Origin: Photobacterium alginatilyticum
GTDB taxonomy: Bacteria; Pseudomonadota; Gammaproteobacteria; Enterobacterales; Vibrionaceae
Assembly: GCF_009910675.1 (NCBI RefSeq)
Contig: NZ_RSEJ01000019.1
Span: forward strand, 35,418-99,417
Length of the DNA stretch: 64,000 bases
Reading direction: 5' to 3'
This document shows, piece by piece, positions 49,272 through 58,264 of the stretch (its first letter is position 1; every line of letters starts with the position of its first letter). A model generated the notes under the pieces. That model saw only the letters and a list, made by a program, of their open reading frames with translations, was not told the origin of the DNA and searched no databases. The translations under genes were made by a program, and so were the position numbers.

Positions 49272-50459
49272 TTATCTTTCTACCTGTCCCATAGCCCGCC
49301 GTACCAGCGGAGCTTTTAATGTATTGCATAGGCTCATTGCCATCAGGCCGCTATTTCTCCCAACAACCAGAGGCAAACTACTGTTGGCAAAAAGACTGAC
49401 CAGGCCCGCCGTCATAGTAACGGTCGCTTCCCGGTCTGGAGTGCGGCGCTGGCGATATCGGCTCAACACCTTCACACTGCCGGGCTCTTCCCCGGCCTCA
49501 AGGCCATTGGCGATCTCTTCGGCCAGTGTCATCACATCTCGTAGCCCGAGATTAAAACCCTGCCCGGCAATCGGATGGAGTGTTTGCGCGGCATTTCCTA
49601 CCACGGCGACGCGATGGGAGGTGAGCTGACGGGCCTGACGCAGCAGTAGCGGATAGGCACAGCGGGCACCGGTTTTGACCAGCTGTCCGAGTCGCCAGCC
49701 AAAGGCCTTCTGCAACTCGGTCAAAAACTGCTCATCGCTCCAGTCCATGACCTTGCGCTGATCTTCTGGGCGGATACACCACACCAGCGAACTGCGACCT
49801 TCCGACATCGGCAGCAACGCAACAGGCCCATAGGGTGTAAAGCGCTCAAACGCGCGCCCCTGGTGGGCTTCCGCCGTGGTGATATTGGCAATAACCGCAA
49901 CCTGCTCAAAATCATATTCGCTACGCCCGATCCCCAACATGTCACAGCATGCCGACAGGGCACCGTCTGCCGTGACCAACAGCTTGCCCGTGATCTTATC
50001 GGCCTGATCCAACGTCAGCGAAACCGTCTCCTGGCTGCGTTCGATGTCCGTGATAACCGCCGGGCAGAGCAGCTCAACCTGCTCCAGCTCACCCAGCTGC
50101 TTGTGCAGCAGCGCACCGGCATCTGCCAGCTCTATCACATAACCAAGTGCATCCACAGCTTCTTCGTCGGCATCGACATGAACTATACCGGCATGCCCCT
50201 GATCAGAAACATGAATATGCGAAATCGGTGTTGCGACTTCTGCCATCGGCGGCCAGACACCAATATCCTGCAGAATATTGGCCGACCCTAACGATATCGC
50301 GATGCTCCGGGCATCGTAGCCCGGGTGTTGATCCAGTTTTGGTGCAACCGCTTCGACGACTGCTATTTTCAGCTGGCCCTTGCTCAGTGCATTAAGTGCA
50401 ATTGCCAGTGTTGCGCCAGCCATTGCCCCACCTGCAATGACCACATCATACTGCTTCAC
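49272..50459 (-). CDS. ubiH: 2-octaprenyl-6-methoxyphenol hydroxylase UbiH
   Basis: UbiH hydroxylates the ubiquinone ring at C1 using FAD and O2. The 395-residue protein has the N-terminal FAD motif DVVIAGGAMAGATLAIALN, the VTADGALSACC region and VAVVGNAAQTLHPIAGQGFNLGLRD. It shares the fold of UbiI, its downstream neighbour. It lies 23 nt after ygfB; E. coli has pepP between these two genes. The stop codon touches the repeat at 49006-49270. Confidence 0.93.
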   Translation of the reverse strand: MKQYDVVIAGGAMAGATLAIALNALSKGQLKIAVVEAVAPKLDQHPGYDARSIAISLGSANILQDIGVWPPMAEVATPISHIHVSDQGHAGIVHVDADEEAVDALGYVIELADAGALLHKQLGELEQVELLCPAVITDIERSQETVSLTLDQADKITGKLLVTADGALSACCDMLGIGRSEYDFEQVAVIANITTAEAHQGRAFERFTPYGPVALLPMSEGRSSLVWCIRPEDQRKVMDWSDEQFLTELQKAFGWRLGQLVKTGARCAYPLLLRQARQLTSHRVAVVGNAAQTLHPIAGQGFNLGLRDVMTLAEEIANGLEAGEEPGSVKVLSRYRQRRTPDREATVTMTAGLVSLFANSSLPLVVGRNSGLMAMSLCNTLKAPLVRRAMGQVER

Positions 50460-50482
50460 ATCCAGCCCCTTCGCGTATCAAA

Positions 50483-51130
50483 TTAATGCAATGTAGGCTT
50501 ATCACCCTGGCCGATCCCCGGGATAGCCGGCTCTTCAACGGCACCTGGTCGCTGGCTAAGCTCAACCAGGCAGGTCAGTACACACTCCGGCACATAGGCA
50601 ACTACGTTATCAAACAGCTGCGCCTGCTCCGACATATCGTCGTCTTCGTCGATACCCAGCTGGGAGATCTCCTCCAGTACCGATACCGCCTCGGTAACCT
50701 CAGGTGACAGTTTGGCTTTCTCCAGCCCCATCAGCCCCAGTCCCGAGATAAAATTGGTTGTCCACTCGCTCAATGCCTCGGCACGCACCATCAGATCAGC
50801 GTCCCCAGCAGGAAGCAGCAGCGAGACCGAAAACTCGGCATCAGCCAGCTCCGCAGCCGTTGAAGTAAATAAGGTTTTAGCCAACTGCCCCATTTCGGCA
50901 GACACGGCATCAAACACGGCGCGAACGGCCGTTTTTGCACCATCGGTTAAAGGTGCGCCCTCGTTGGCGTAGTCACAGACCGGTCCCACCCAGCTTTCAT
51001 CATCCACCGCCATACCGCCGCAGACCATCCCGCTCAGCAAACCGTGAAGCTCTGATGGCGTCACTGCCAGACCGTGATCTTTCAGTGCTGCTTCAACAAC
51101 ATTATATGCAGGTAATTTAACATCGCTCAT
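50483..51130 (-). CDS. ygfB: YgfB/YecA-family (UPF0149) protein
   Basis: A 215-residue member of UPF0149. The helical N-terminus has LHGLLSGMVCGG, the family signature, and the rest includes WTTNFISGLGLMG and acidic stretches. The molecular function is not settled; in Pseudomonas a YgfB homologue modulates ampC-linked beta-lactam resistance through a transcription antiterminator. It heads a leftward run ygfB-ubiH and is divergent from zapA. Confidence 0.88.
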   Translation of the reverse strand: MSDVKLPAYNVVEAALKDHGLAVTPSELHGLLSGMVCGGMAVDDESWVGPVCDYANEGAPLTDGAKTAVRAVFDAVSAEMGQLAKTLFTSTAAELADAEFSVSLLLPAGDADLMVRAEALSEWTTNFISGLGLMGLEKAKLSPEVTEAVSVLEEISQLGIDEDDDMSEQAQLFDNVVAYVPECVLTCLVELSQRPGAVEEPAIPGIGQGDKPTLH

Positions 51131-51478
51131 GGGCCTTTCACCTTAATTTCATTGGTGCCAATCTCAATTGTGTTATGCTAACACTTAGCCTACGAACAGG
51201 CTAATAACCTGATAACAATTCAATAGATCGCCTATGCCGACGACTGGATACGATAACGCGGGTTGGCGTTTTGGACCGGACATTTCGCGATATCAGTTCC
51301 AGATCGCTTCCCGTTATACGTGCACTTGGTGATGATCTGGCTAGTCAGTAACCATTTGCGGCAAAGCGTGATGAGCAAGCTTGCATGTTGAATAGGCTTT
51401 TTCTATATTTAGCCACCTATCGCGTATCGCAAGCGGAATGCCATATTAGCTATCTGGCACGGAGCAGATTAGAAGTTT
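51131..51478. other. Divergent ygfB/zapA intergenic region with two adjacent palindromes
   Basis: The perfect palindrome GTGTTATGCTAACAC (51170-51184) is directly followed by TTAGCCT, 6 nt, AGGCTAA (51185-51204), near the ygfB start. The rest should contain the divergent promoters. A 32-codon frame from 51234 has no support as a gene. Confidence 0.5.
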
Positions 51479-51781
51479 ATGAGTACTCAGGCAGTTGAAA
51501 TTCAAGTAATGGGCCGTATCCTACGGGTAAACTGCCCGACCGGTCAGGAGGATGCGCTTCGCGAGGCGGCAAAAGATTTTGACCAGCGCCTGAAGGATCT
51601 CTCCGAACGAACCAATATTAGTAACATCGAGCAGCTGTTGATGTTTACCGGACTGAATATCTGTAACGAGCTGCACAGCGAACGTAAAGAACAACAAGGC
51701 ACTGATTCAAATTTATCCAATCGAATCAGTGAACTAGCAGAAAGTTTGGATAAAGCATTGCAAAATCAACCAAAGCGTTGA
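51479..51781 (+). CDS. zapA: Cell division protein ZapA
   Basis: ZapA crosslinks FtsZ protofilaments and stabilises the Z ring. The 100-residue protein has the ZapA domain (VEIQVMGRILRVNCPTGQED, then LRLKDLSERTNISN-like LKDLSERTNISNIEQLL) and a C-terminal coiled coil (SNRISELAESLDKAL). The order zapA, 6S RNA, fau matches E. coli, where it is the landmark for ssrS. Confidence 0.95.
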   Translation: MSTQAVEIQVMGRILRVNCPTGQEDALREAAKDFDQRLKDLSERTNISNIEQLLMFTGLNICNELHSERKEQQGTDSNLSNRISELAESLDKALQNQPKR

Positions 51782-51787
51782 TAATAA

Positions 51788-51972
51788 ATTGACCCTGGGG
51801 TGTACGTCAGTGAATTAACGTCCCCGAGCCGATAAGCAAATACCCAGGATCAGCTTTTTATTAGCTATTGAGCATGCTCAGCCCGTACTGAGAAGCCTAC
51901 GGTTAATGTTGCTGATCCACCTTGAACGTCTGGTTCAAGGGCCACAATTCGCAACGGCACCTTGGGGCATAC
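51788..51972 (+). ncRNA. ssrS: 6S RNA
   Basis: 6S RNA mimics an open promoter and sequesters sigma-70 RNA polymerase in stationary phase. The closing stem CCCTGGGGTG (51793-51802) pairs with CACCTTGGGG (51958-51967). Internal conserved pieces match E. coli 6S: CCCCGAGCCGATA, TGAGCATGCTC, GAGAAGCCT and CACCTTGAAC with GGTTCAAGGG. It lies between zapA and fau, the usual place. Ends are approximate. Confidence 0.92.
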
Positions 51973-52059
51973 CTTCTTCAAGAATCGAGTTAGCTGCAAC
52001 TCGTCTGTCACCAACTCGCTTCTTCTATACTCAGAACACCCTCAGTCATTGGATGACCT

Positions 52060-52662
52060 ATGAGACTACCTGTTCAGCCATCATCTCCACGTCAGCACAT
52101 TCGTCAACACGTCCGTTTGCTTCGCCGTGCCCTAAGCCCTGAACAGCAACAGCATGATGCCCATGAACTGTTCGTCCGCTTCCAGCAGCTCCAAACAGTT
52201 ATTGATGCGCACCATATCGCCCTGTATTTATCCAATGACGGCGAAATAGATACCCAGCCCCTGATTAACTGGCTGTGGGAACACGGCAAGCAGGTTTACC
52301 TGCCCGTCCTGCACCCTTTCAGCAAAGGACACCTGCTGTTTCTCCATTACACCCCGGCCACCCGTATGGCACTGAACAAATATAAAATCCAAGAGCCCGT
52401 GCTGGATATCCGCCTGGTCAAACCCGCCAACGAACTGGATCTGATCTGTACCCCGCTGGTTGCTTTCGACAACACAGGCCAACGGCTGGGCATGGGTGGC
52501 GGCTATTATGATCGCACGCTAAGCCGCTGGCACTATGAAAAGCAGGGACCGCGCCCGCTAGGCTTGGCCCATGATTGCCAGCAAGTCAACAATCTGCCCT
52601 TTGAAGCCTGGGATGTCCCCCTGCCGGAAATTCTCACCCCGTCTTACCACTTTACCTGGTAG
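52060..52662 (+). CDS. fau: 5-formyltetrahydrofolate cyclo-ligase
   Basis: This enzyme converts 5-formyl-THF to 5,10-methenyl-THF with ATP. The 200-residue protein has RLGMGGGYYDRTL, the ATP/folate motif, and ICTPLVAFDNTGQRLG. It is downstream of 6S RNA and may be cotranscribed with it as in E. coli ygfA. The start ATG has only a weak ribosome site (TTGGAT). Confidence 0.94.
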   Translation: MRLPVQPSSPRQHIRQHVRLLRRALSPEQQQHDAHELFVRFQQLQTVIDAHHIALYLSNDGEIDTQPLINWLWEHGKQVYLPVLHPFSKGHLLFLHYTPATRMALNKYKIQEPVLDIRLVKPANELDLICTPLVAFDNTGQRLGMGGGYYDRTLSRWHYEKQGPRPLGLAHDCQQVNNLPFEAWDVPLPEILTPSYHFTW

Positions 52663-52720
52663 ACGATACCTTCAGAAAAATTAACAGGCTGCTGCCTTTT
52701 TCAGCAACTGCCGCCTGCTC

Positions 52721-52736
52721 ACGCAAACGTTTGGCT
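52721..52736 (+). promoter_or_regulatory. PurR/LacI-family-type operator candidate
   Basis: ACGCAAACGTTTGGCT matches the E. coli PurR consensus ACGCAAACGTTTGCGT at 14 of 16 positions. It lies between fau and rpiA, about 165 bp before rpiA. The regulator is not identified. Confidence 0.45.
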
Positions 52737-52868
52737 TTTTACGTGCCACAGCTATCAATGCTAACCTTATGTTATTAATAGCTTTATGTTTTATGATGTT
52801 ACGAACAGCGAACTTCGTCAAAGAATTGGCCTGACGCCGCAAGCCCAGTTAGCTATAATCAGCGCTTC

Positions 52869-52882
52869 GCGAAACGTTTGTC
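52869..52882 (+). promoter_or_regulatory. LacI-family-like palindrome before rpiA
   Basis: GCGAAACGTTTGTC is centred on AAACGTTT, close to Cra/PurR-type sites, about 20 nt before the rpiA start codon. Confidence 0.35.
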
Positions 52883-52899
52883 ATCACTAGGAGAAAGGC

Positions 52900-53559
52900 A
52901 TGACACAAGATGAAATGAAAAAAGCTGCTGGCTGGGCTGCTCTGGACTACGTAAAGAAAGGCAGCATTGTAGGTGTAGGCACAGGCTCAACCGTTAATCA
53001 CTTCATCGATGCTCTGGAAACCCGTAAAGAAGAAATCAAAGGTGCAGTTTCAAGCTCTGTCGCTTCGACTGAGCGCCTTGAGCAAATTGGCATTCCGGTA
53101 CTGGATGCAAACGAAGTCTCCAGCCTAGACGTGTATGTCGATGGTGCTGACGAAATCAACGGCGAGTACGACATGATCAAAGGCGGCGGTGCAGCCCTGA
53201 CTCGCGAAAAGATCGTTGCCGCCATTGCCAAGAAGTTTATCTGTATTGTTGATGATACCAAGCAAGTCGACGTGCTGGGTCAGTTCCCGCTACCTGTCGA
53301 AGTGATCCCGATGGCCCGCTCATACATTGGCCGCGAGCTGGTGAAACTGGGTGGTGATCCGGTATATCGCGAAGGCGTGGTGACCGATAACGGCAACATC
53401 ATCCTGGATGTACACAACATGCAAATCACCAACCCCAAAGAGCTGGAAGACCAGATCAATGCTCTTCCGGGCGTCGTCACTGTTGGCTTGTTCGCACACC
53501 GTGGTGCAGACGCACTGCTGGTCGGTTCTCCTGACGGCGTGAAAAAGTTCGAAAAATAA
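52900..53559 (+). CDS. rpiA: Ribose-5-phosphate isomerase A
   Basis: RpiA interconverts ribose 5-phosphate and ribulose 5-phosphate in the pentose phosphate pathway. The 219-residue protein has [16 protein letters not shown], the DGADEIN motif, and [12 protein letters not shown], all active-site segments. Strong ribosome site AGGAGAAAGG. It precedes serA as in E. coli. The gene itself shows highly expressed codon use. Confidence 0.98.
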   Translation: MTQDEMKKAAGWAALDYVKKGSIVGVGTGSTVNHFIDALETRKEEIKGAVSSSVASTERLEQIGIPVLDANEVSSLDVYVDGADEINGEYDMIKGGGAALTREKIVAAIAKKFICIVDDTKQVDVLGQFPLPVEVIPMARSYIGRELVKLGGDPVYREGVVTDNGNIILDVHNMQITNPKELEDQINALPGVVTVGLFAHRGADALLVGSPDGVKKFEK

Positions 53560-53603
53560 ACCTGTTAGCGTAATTGCTTCGCTGATTTATGTTATTTGAT
53601 TAC

Positions 53604-53630
53604 AAAACGGCATAATTTATGCCGTTTTTT
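53604..53630 (+). terminator. Terminator after rpiA
   Basis: AAAACGGCATA, a 3-nt loop and TATGCCGTTTT form an 11-bp stem followed by Ts. Confidence 0.9.
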
Positions 53631-53821
53631 ATTATCTATATTGTAATATTCTTACCCTTACTGGTTATTTTTTGATACTTTAATATCAGCATGTAGCAAT
53701 CGTTTGAGTTAACGCCAGGCCTTATCAGCATGCAGGAAAATAGCCTCACTTCATCTTTCCTGCCAGAAAGCTGGTTTCCCGCCTGTATGCCTAGACTCAT
53801 GTTTCTAAGGATGAGAACCCA

Positions 53822-55051
53822 ATGGCTAAAGTTTCACTGGATAAAGAAAAGATTAAAATTCTCTTGTTAGAAGGTGTTCACCCTTCTTCAATTGAAGTTT
53901 TACAGCACGCTGGCTATACCAATATCGAATACCATAAAGGCTCTCTGGCGGGAGAAGAACTGCTGGAAGCAATCAAAGATGCCCACTTTGTTGGCATTCG
54001 CTCCCGTACCCAGCTGACAGAAGACGTTTTTAGTGCTGCAAAGAAACTGATTGCCGTGGGTTGTTTCTGTATCGGAACCAACCAGGTTGACCTGAAAGCC
54101 GCAACCAAGCGAGGGATCCCAGTTTTCAACGCCCCGTTCTCGAACACCCGTAGTGTTGCCGAGCTCGTTCTGGGCGAAATCCTGCTGCTTCTTCGTGGAA
54201 TCCCGGAAAAGAACGCCAAGGCACACCGCGGCGAGTGGCAGAAATCAGCAGACCATTCCTTCGAGGCCCGCGGCAAGCGCCTGGGTATTATCGGCTATGG
54301 TCACATCGGTACCCAGCTGGGTATCCTGGCAGAAAACCTCGGTATGAAAGTCTATTTCTATGATATCGAGAACAAGCTTTCGCTGGGCAACGCCACTCAG
54401 GTTCGCTCAATGACCGAGCTACTGAACAAGTGTGACGTGATCAGCCTGCATGTACCGGAAACACCGGAAACCCAGGACATGATGGGGGCCGAAGAATTTG
54501 CCCGCATGAAACCCGGCGCTATCTTCATCAATGCTGCCCGTGGTACCGTGGTTGAAATTGACTCGCTCTGCAGCGCGCTGGAAAGCAAGCACATTGCCGG
54601 TGCTGCAATCGATGTGTTCCCGACCGAGCCGAAAACCAATAGCGACCCGTTTGAGTCACCGTTGGCGAAGTTCGATAATGTACTGCTGACACCGCACATC
54701 GGTGGTTCGACCCAGGAAGCCCAGGAAAACATCGGGGTTGAAGTGGCCGGCAAGCTGGCGAAATATTCTGACAACGGCTCAACTCTATCAGCTGTCGGCT
54801 TCCCGGAAGTGTCCCTGCCGGAGCATCGCGACTGTTCCCGCCTGCTGCACATCCACGAAAACCGCCCAGGCATTCTAAATCAAATCACCACGATTTTTGC
54901 CTCCGAAGGTATCAATATTGCCGCCCAGTACCTGCAGACAGGTCCTGAAATCGGCTACGTGGTTATCGATGTAGAAACAGAGCGTGCCGAAGAAGCACTG
55001 ACAAAGCTCAAGGTCATCGACGGTACGATCCGCGCACGTCTTCTGCATTAA
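53822..55051 (+). CDS. serA: D-3-phosphoglycerate dehydrogenase
   Basis: SerA oxidises 3-phosphoglycerate, the first committed step to serine. The 409-residue protein has the substrate domain, the NAD-binding segment LGIIGYGHIGTQLG, the catalytic region PHIGGSTQEAQENIG and a C-terminal ACT domain (LHIHENRPGILNQITTIFA) for serine feedback. The length matches the E. coli type lacking the ASB domain. Confidence 0.98.
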   Translation: MAKVSLDKEKIKILLLEGVHPSSIEVLQHAGYTNIEYHKGSLAGEELLEAIKDAHFVGIRSRTQLTEDVFSAAKKLIAVGCFCIGTNQVDLKAATKRGIPVFNAPFSNTRSVAELVLGEILLLLRGIPEKNAKAHRGEWQKSADHSFEARGKRLGIIGYGHIGTQLGILAENLGMKVYFYDIENKLSLGNATQVRSMTELLNKCDVISLHVPETPETQDMMGAEEFARMKPGAIFINAARGTVVEIDSLCSALESKHIAGAAIDVFPTEPKTNSDPFESPLAKFDNVLLTPHIGGSTQEAQENIGVEVAGKLAKYSDNGSTLSAVGFPEVSLPEHRDCSRLLHIHENRPGILNQITTIFASEGINIAAQYLQTGPEIGYVVIDVETERAEEALTKLKVIDGTIRARLLH

Positions 55052-55097
55052 TCGTAAAGCGACAGGATCGAGGAACTAGGGCCGAGATTCGATAACG

Positions 55098-55126
55098 AAA
55101 AAAGGAGAGCATGTGCTCTCCTTTTT
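55098..55126 (+). terminator. Terminator after serA
   Basis: AAAAAGGAGAGCA, a 2-nt centre and TGCTCTCCTTTTT form a 13-bp inverted repeat with T-run. Confidence 0.92.
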
Positions 55127-55150
55127 GTTATTCAGAAACAAAGAGAGTGA

Positions 55151-55849
55151 TTATTCCTCCAGCTTAAAGACGACTTCGACTCGGTCTCGGATGGTGATCT
55201 GGGCATCCTGATAGGTCGCAGCGGTTTCGGGCGCAGCATCCATCGCCATGCGCATCATTACCGGCCTTGGGTGGCTGACCTGGTAGGTAATTCGCCACAC
55301 CCCGTCAATCTTTTCACCAAACCCTTTCGCCAACGATTCCGCCTTCTCCATCGCATCTTTTATTGCCGCCTGTCGCGCCTGCTCGACATATTCAGCTTCG
55401 TTGCTGACTCTGAGCTGGATATTGTTGATTCGGTTGATACCGTCACCCAGCGCGTTATCAAGATAGGTATTCAACTGCTCAAGATCACGTACCGTAACGG
55501 TAATATGGCGGCTGGCACGATAACCGGTAAGCTCAGGCTTTTTATCTTTCGGATAGTGATATTGCGGCTGCAAACTGATGTTGGCGCTCTGAATATCGCT
55601 TCGCTCGACGCCCTTGGCCTGCAAACGCTCGACAAATGCCGTAACGGCTTTATCAACAGCTTGCTTGGCTTCTTTGGCCGTGCCACGTACCTCTTCAACC
55701 GCAACCGAAAATTCAGCCATATCAGGTTGTGCCGTTACCTCACCACTACCTATTGTTTCGAGGTGTGGCACGGTTACATTGGCTGCCACCGTACCAGCAA
55801 AACCCAATGCACTACATCCTAGTACCACCGCTAATAGTTGCTTTTTCAT
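55151..55849 (-). CDS. yggE: Periplasmic SIMPL-domain (DUF541) protein YggE
   Basis: YggE-type proteins have been linked to oxidative-stress defence in E. coli; the mechanism is unknown. The 232-residue precursor has a signal peptide ending AGTVAA near residue 23. The SIMPL domain follows, with TIGSGEVTAQPDMAEFSVAVE and ATIKDAMEKAESLAKGFG-like AAIKDAMEKAESLAKGFGEK. It lies beside argP and argO, as in E. coli. Confidence 0.9.
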   Translation of the reverse strand: MKKQLLAVVLGCSALGFAGTVAANVTVPHLETIGSGEVTAQPDMAEFSVAVEEVRGTAKEAKQAVDKAVTAFVERLQAKGVERSDIQSANISLQPQYHYPKDKKPELTGYRASRHITVTVRDLEQLNTYLDNALGDGINRINNIQLRVSNEAEYVEQARQAAIKDAMEKAESLAKGFGEKIDGVWRITYQVSHPRPVMMRMAMDAAPETAATYQDAQITIRDRVEVVFKLEE

Positions 55850-55995
55850 AAGGCTACCCTAGTTAGTTATACCGTCTAATCTGACCGTTGTTCTGTTTCG
55901 ACAACAAGGTGAGGAAAAATATCCCCAAAGCTCAAAAATTTTGCACGTTGTTTTATTTTTATATTTATCAGCATCCCTGACCAGTTCCTAACTAG

Positions 55996-56898
55996 CTACT
56001 GCGGTAGTACATTACGGGCATACGCAGTTAGCCGCTGCGACAGCTCGGTCAATACACCGCTTTCCAGAGCCCAATGATGCCAGTACATACGGCGGGTCAG
56101 GAAAATCTCCGGCGTCACATTGACCAACAAGCCACTATCCAGCTCTTGTTGGATCTGGATCCTTGGGATCAGGCAGTAGGCAATTCCTTCCACCGCCATT
56201 CTGACAAACGCCTCGGACGATCTCACTGTGTGCGTCATCACGCTGCCAAGCGGCAAATTAAAATGTTGATGGATAAAGCGTTCATGCATATCATCGTGCT
56301 GATCAAAGGCGACTCCCGGCGCGGCCAGCAACCTGTCCCGGGTTACCCCGCCAGCAAAATATTTATTGGCAAAGTCCGGGCTAGCCACACACAGAAAGTC
56401 GACCCGACCGAGGTAATCGGCCATACAGCCCGGCAGCGAACTGGCCTCCATACTGATCGCACCGACCACCTCGCCGCTGCGAAGTTTGCCCAAAGTTCTG
56501 GCCTCATCCTCTACCAGCAAGTTGAGTGCTATCCGGCGCGATTTCAACAGCGGACTCAATGCAGGTAACAACCAGGTCGCCAGACTATCAGCATTGGTGG
56601 CCAGCGAGACTGACAACGGCTGGCTGCTGTCATCCGGAGTGATCTCCGGCAACAGCTCCTGTTCCAGCAACCGTACCCGGCGATAAAGGCCGAGCATTTT
56701 CTGCCCTGCCGGTGTCGGTCTCGGCGGCTGCTCGCGCACCAACATAGGCTGGGCCATCAACTTTTCTAACTGCTTGATCCGTTGAGATACCGCCGACTGG
56801 GTAATACACAAGTGCTCTGCCGCCCGCTCAAAACCCCGCTGTGAGATCACTGCATCCAAGGCTTCGATCCAACGGTAATCCAACCCACGCATTGCCAC
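55996..56898 (-). CDS. argP: LysR-type regulator ArgP
   Basis: ArgP (IciA) activates argO and lysine-linked genes; arginine and lysine set its activity. The 300-residue protein begins [40 protein letters not shown] in part, the ArgP-type helix-turn-helix, and has the LysR effector domain. It is divergent from argO, its known target, across a 126-bp gap with a palindrome at 56911-56925. Confidence 0.95.
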   Translation of the reverse strand: MAMRGLDYRWIEALDAVISQRGFERAAEHLCITQSAVSQRIKQLEKLMAQPMLVREQPPRPTPAGQKMLGLYRRVRLLEQELLPEITPDDSSQPLSVSLATNADSLATWLLPALSPLLKSRRIALNLLVEDEARTLGKLRSGEVVGAISMEASSLPGCMADYLGRVDFLCVASPDFANKYFAGGVTRDRLLAAPGVAFDQHDDMHERFIHQHFNLPLGSVMTHTVRSSEAFVRMAVEGIAYCLIPRIQIQQELDSGLLVNVTPEIFLTRRMYWHHWALESGVLTELSQRLTAYARNVLPQ

Positions 56899-56910
56899 TC
56901 CTCGTCCTTC

Positions 56911-56925
56911 ATTAGAAAGTCTAAT
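56911..56925. promoter_or_regulatory. Palindrome in the argP-argO gap
   Basis: ATTAGAAAGTCTAAT is a perfect 6+3+6 inverted repeat 13 bp upstream of the argP start codon. It could be an ArgP autoregulatory site or part of the argO activator site. Confidence 0.4.
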
Positions 56926-57024
56926 AATAGATAAATTTTATTAGTTGTACTTAATCCTACTGCCAAGAGTAAGCTTGCGCCATCAGAAACCGCCATTGAT
57001 TAATCTTTTTAGGAATGAAAACAA

Positions 57025-57657
57025 ATGAGTATGTGGGTGTTATTACAAGGATTTGGCTTGGGCGCGAGCATGATCATCCCAATCGGGGCACAAAACGCGT
57101 ATGTGTTAAACCAAGGCATCAAACGCAACCACCACCTAACAACGGCAACTGTCTGTAGTATCTGCGATGTCATCTTCATCAGTTTGGGGATCTTTGGCGG
57201 TGGAGCTCTTTTATCAAGTAATGAAACCTTGTTACTGTGTGTCACCTTAGGAGGTATCGCCTTTCTCACGCTGTACGGCACCATGTCACTGAAAAGTGCC
57301 CTTGCATCAGCCGATCATCAGGAAAAGCAAGCTGAAGTTATGGCCCGGGGCCGGCGAGGAGTCATTCTTGGTGCCCTTGCCGTAACGGTACTTAACCCAC
57401 ATTTGTACTTAGATACTGTGGTTATACTGGGGTCTATCGGCGGCCAGTTCGAGGGGCATGAGCGTATCGCGTTTGCCGCCGGCACTATCATGGCGTCCTT
57501 CGTCTGGTTCTACAGCCTATCGATTGGCGCCGCCAAGCTTGGGCCGACACTGTCAAAGCCCCGGGTAAAACGGACGATTGACTGTCTGGTTGCCGCTATG
57601 ATGTTTTTTATTGCAGCCCACCTGGCTCACGGTTTATGGGAGACTTACCTTGGCTAA
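57025..57657 (+). CDS. argO: Arginine exporter ArgO
   Basis: ArgO is a LysE-family inner-membrane exporter for arginine and toxic analogues such as canavanine. The 210-residue protein has about six membrane segments and the LysE-type motifs GLGASMIIPIGAQNAYVLNQG and AVTVLNPHLYLDTVV. It is divergent from argP and overlaps the start of the next gene. Confidence 0.95.
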   Translation: MSMWVLLQGFGLGASMIIPIGAQNAYVLNQGIKRNHHLTTATVCSICDVIFISLGIFGGGALLSSNETLLLCVTLGGIAFLTLYGTMSLKSALASADHQEKQAEVMARGRRGVILGALAVTVLNPHLYLDTVVILGSIGGQFEGHERIAFAAGTIMASFVWFYSLSIGAAKLGPTLSKPRVKRTIDCLVAAMMFFIAAHLAHGLWETYLG

Positions 57658-58171
57658 CGCATCCGCCGCTTCCCTGGAAGCAATTTATCAACAAAACTTA
57701 ACTCTATTCAGCCAAACCGGCGTGGACTATCAGTCATGGCAACATGCCCCTATTCTCGACTTCGAAACTGACGCCCGTATCGCCGCAGAACTGGGCTGGA
57801 CTGCGGCACCAACCAAAAGCCTGTTCATGAAAATCAAAGGGGGCGGCTTCTGCCTGCTGCTGACACATCGTGACAGTCGGCTCGACAGCAAACTGGTCAA
57901 GCAGTTACTGGGCAAGCGGGTTTCTGTCTGCAACAATGAAGAAATGATCGAAGCTATCGGCTGCGAACCCGGTGCGGTATGTCCGTTCGCCCTGCCAGAA
58001 GAGGTTAAGATCCTGGTTGATCCGGTTGTATTCAGCTATCCGGAGCTGATGTTCACCCCTGGCAAACCAGATTTCACTTTTGCTTTTGATTCCTCATCCC
58101 TGATGAGGCTACTGGAAGCTTTGCCAAACACAGTGATCATGCTGTCGGAACGAGAAACCGAGCAGGCATAA
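57650..58171 (+). CDS. YbaK/prolyl-tRNA-editing-domain protein with TTG start
   Basis: A 173-residue protein of the YbaK/ProRS-INS superfamily, comparable to YeaK or ProX editing factors: APTKSLFMKIKGGGFCLLLTHR, IEAIGCEPGAVCPFAL and a VFSYPELMFTPG tail. Such proteins deacylate mischarged tRNAs. No ATG fits; TTG at 57650, after GGGAG, overlaps the argO stop by 8 nt, implying coupling with the arginine exporter. The substrate is unknown. It differs strongly from the YbaK-like gene at 43944-44405. Confidence 0.8.
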   Translation: MANASAASLEAIYQQNLTLFSQTGVDYQSWQHAPILDFETDARIAAELGWTAAPTKSLFMKIKGGGFCLLLTHRDSRLDSKLVKQLLGKRVSVCNNEEMIEAIGCEPGAVCPFALPEEVKILVDPVVFSYPELMFTPGKPDFTFAFDSSSLMRLLEALPNTVIMLSERETEQA

Positions 58172-58215
58172 CTAGTCATTTTCCGGATTAAAATGCGAAT
58201 AAAGACTTGGATAAA

Positions 58216-58248
58216 GAAATGGAGCCTATTGGCTCCATTTCTATTTTT
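58216..58248 (+). terminator. Terminator after the YbaK-domain gene
   Basis: GAAATGGAGCC, loop TATT and GGCTCCATTTC form an 11-bp stem followed by TATTTTT. It lies between convergent genes. Confidence 0.88.
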
Positions 58249-58264
58249 CGTTTGATTGGTGATG

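Noticed and set aside
51234..51332. 32-codon frame between ygfB and zapA
   Set aside because: No ribosome site or family support; length is expected by chance.
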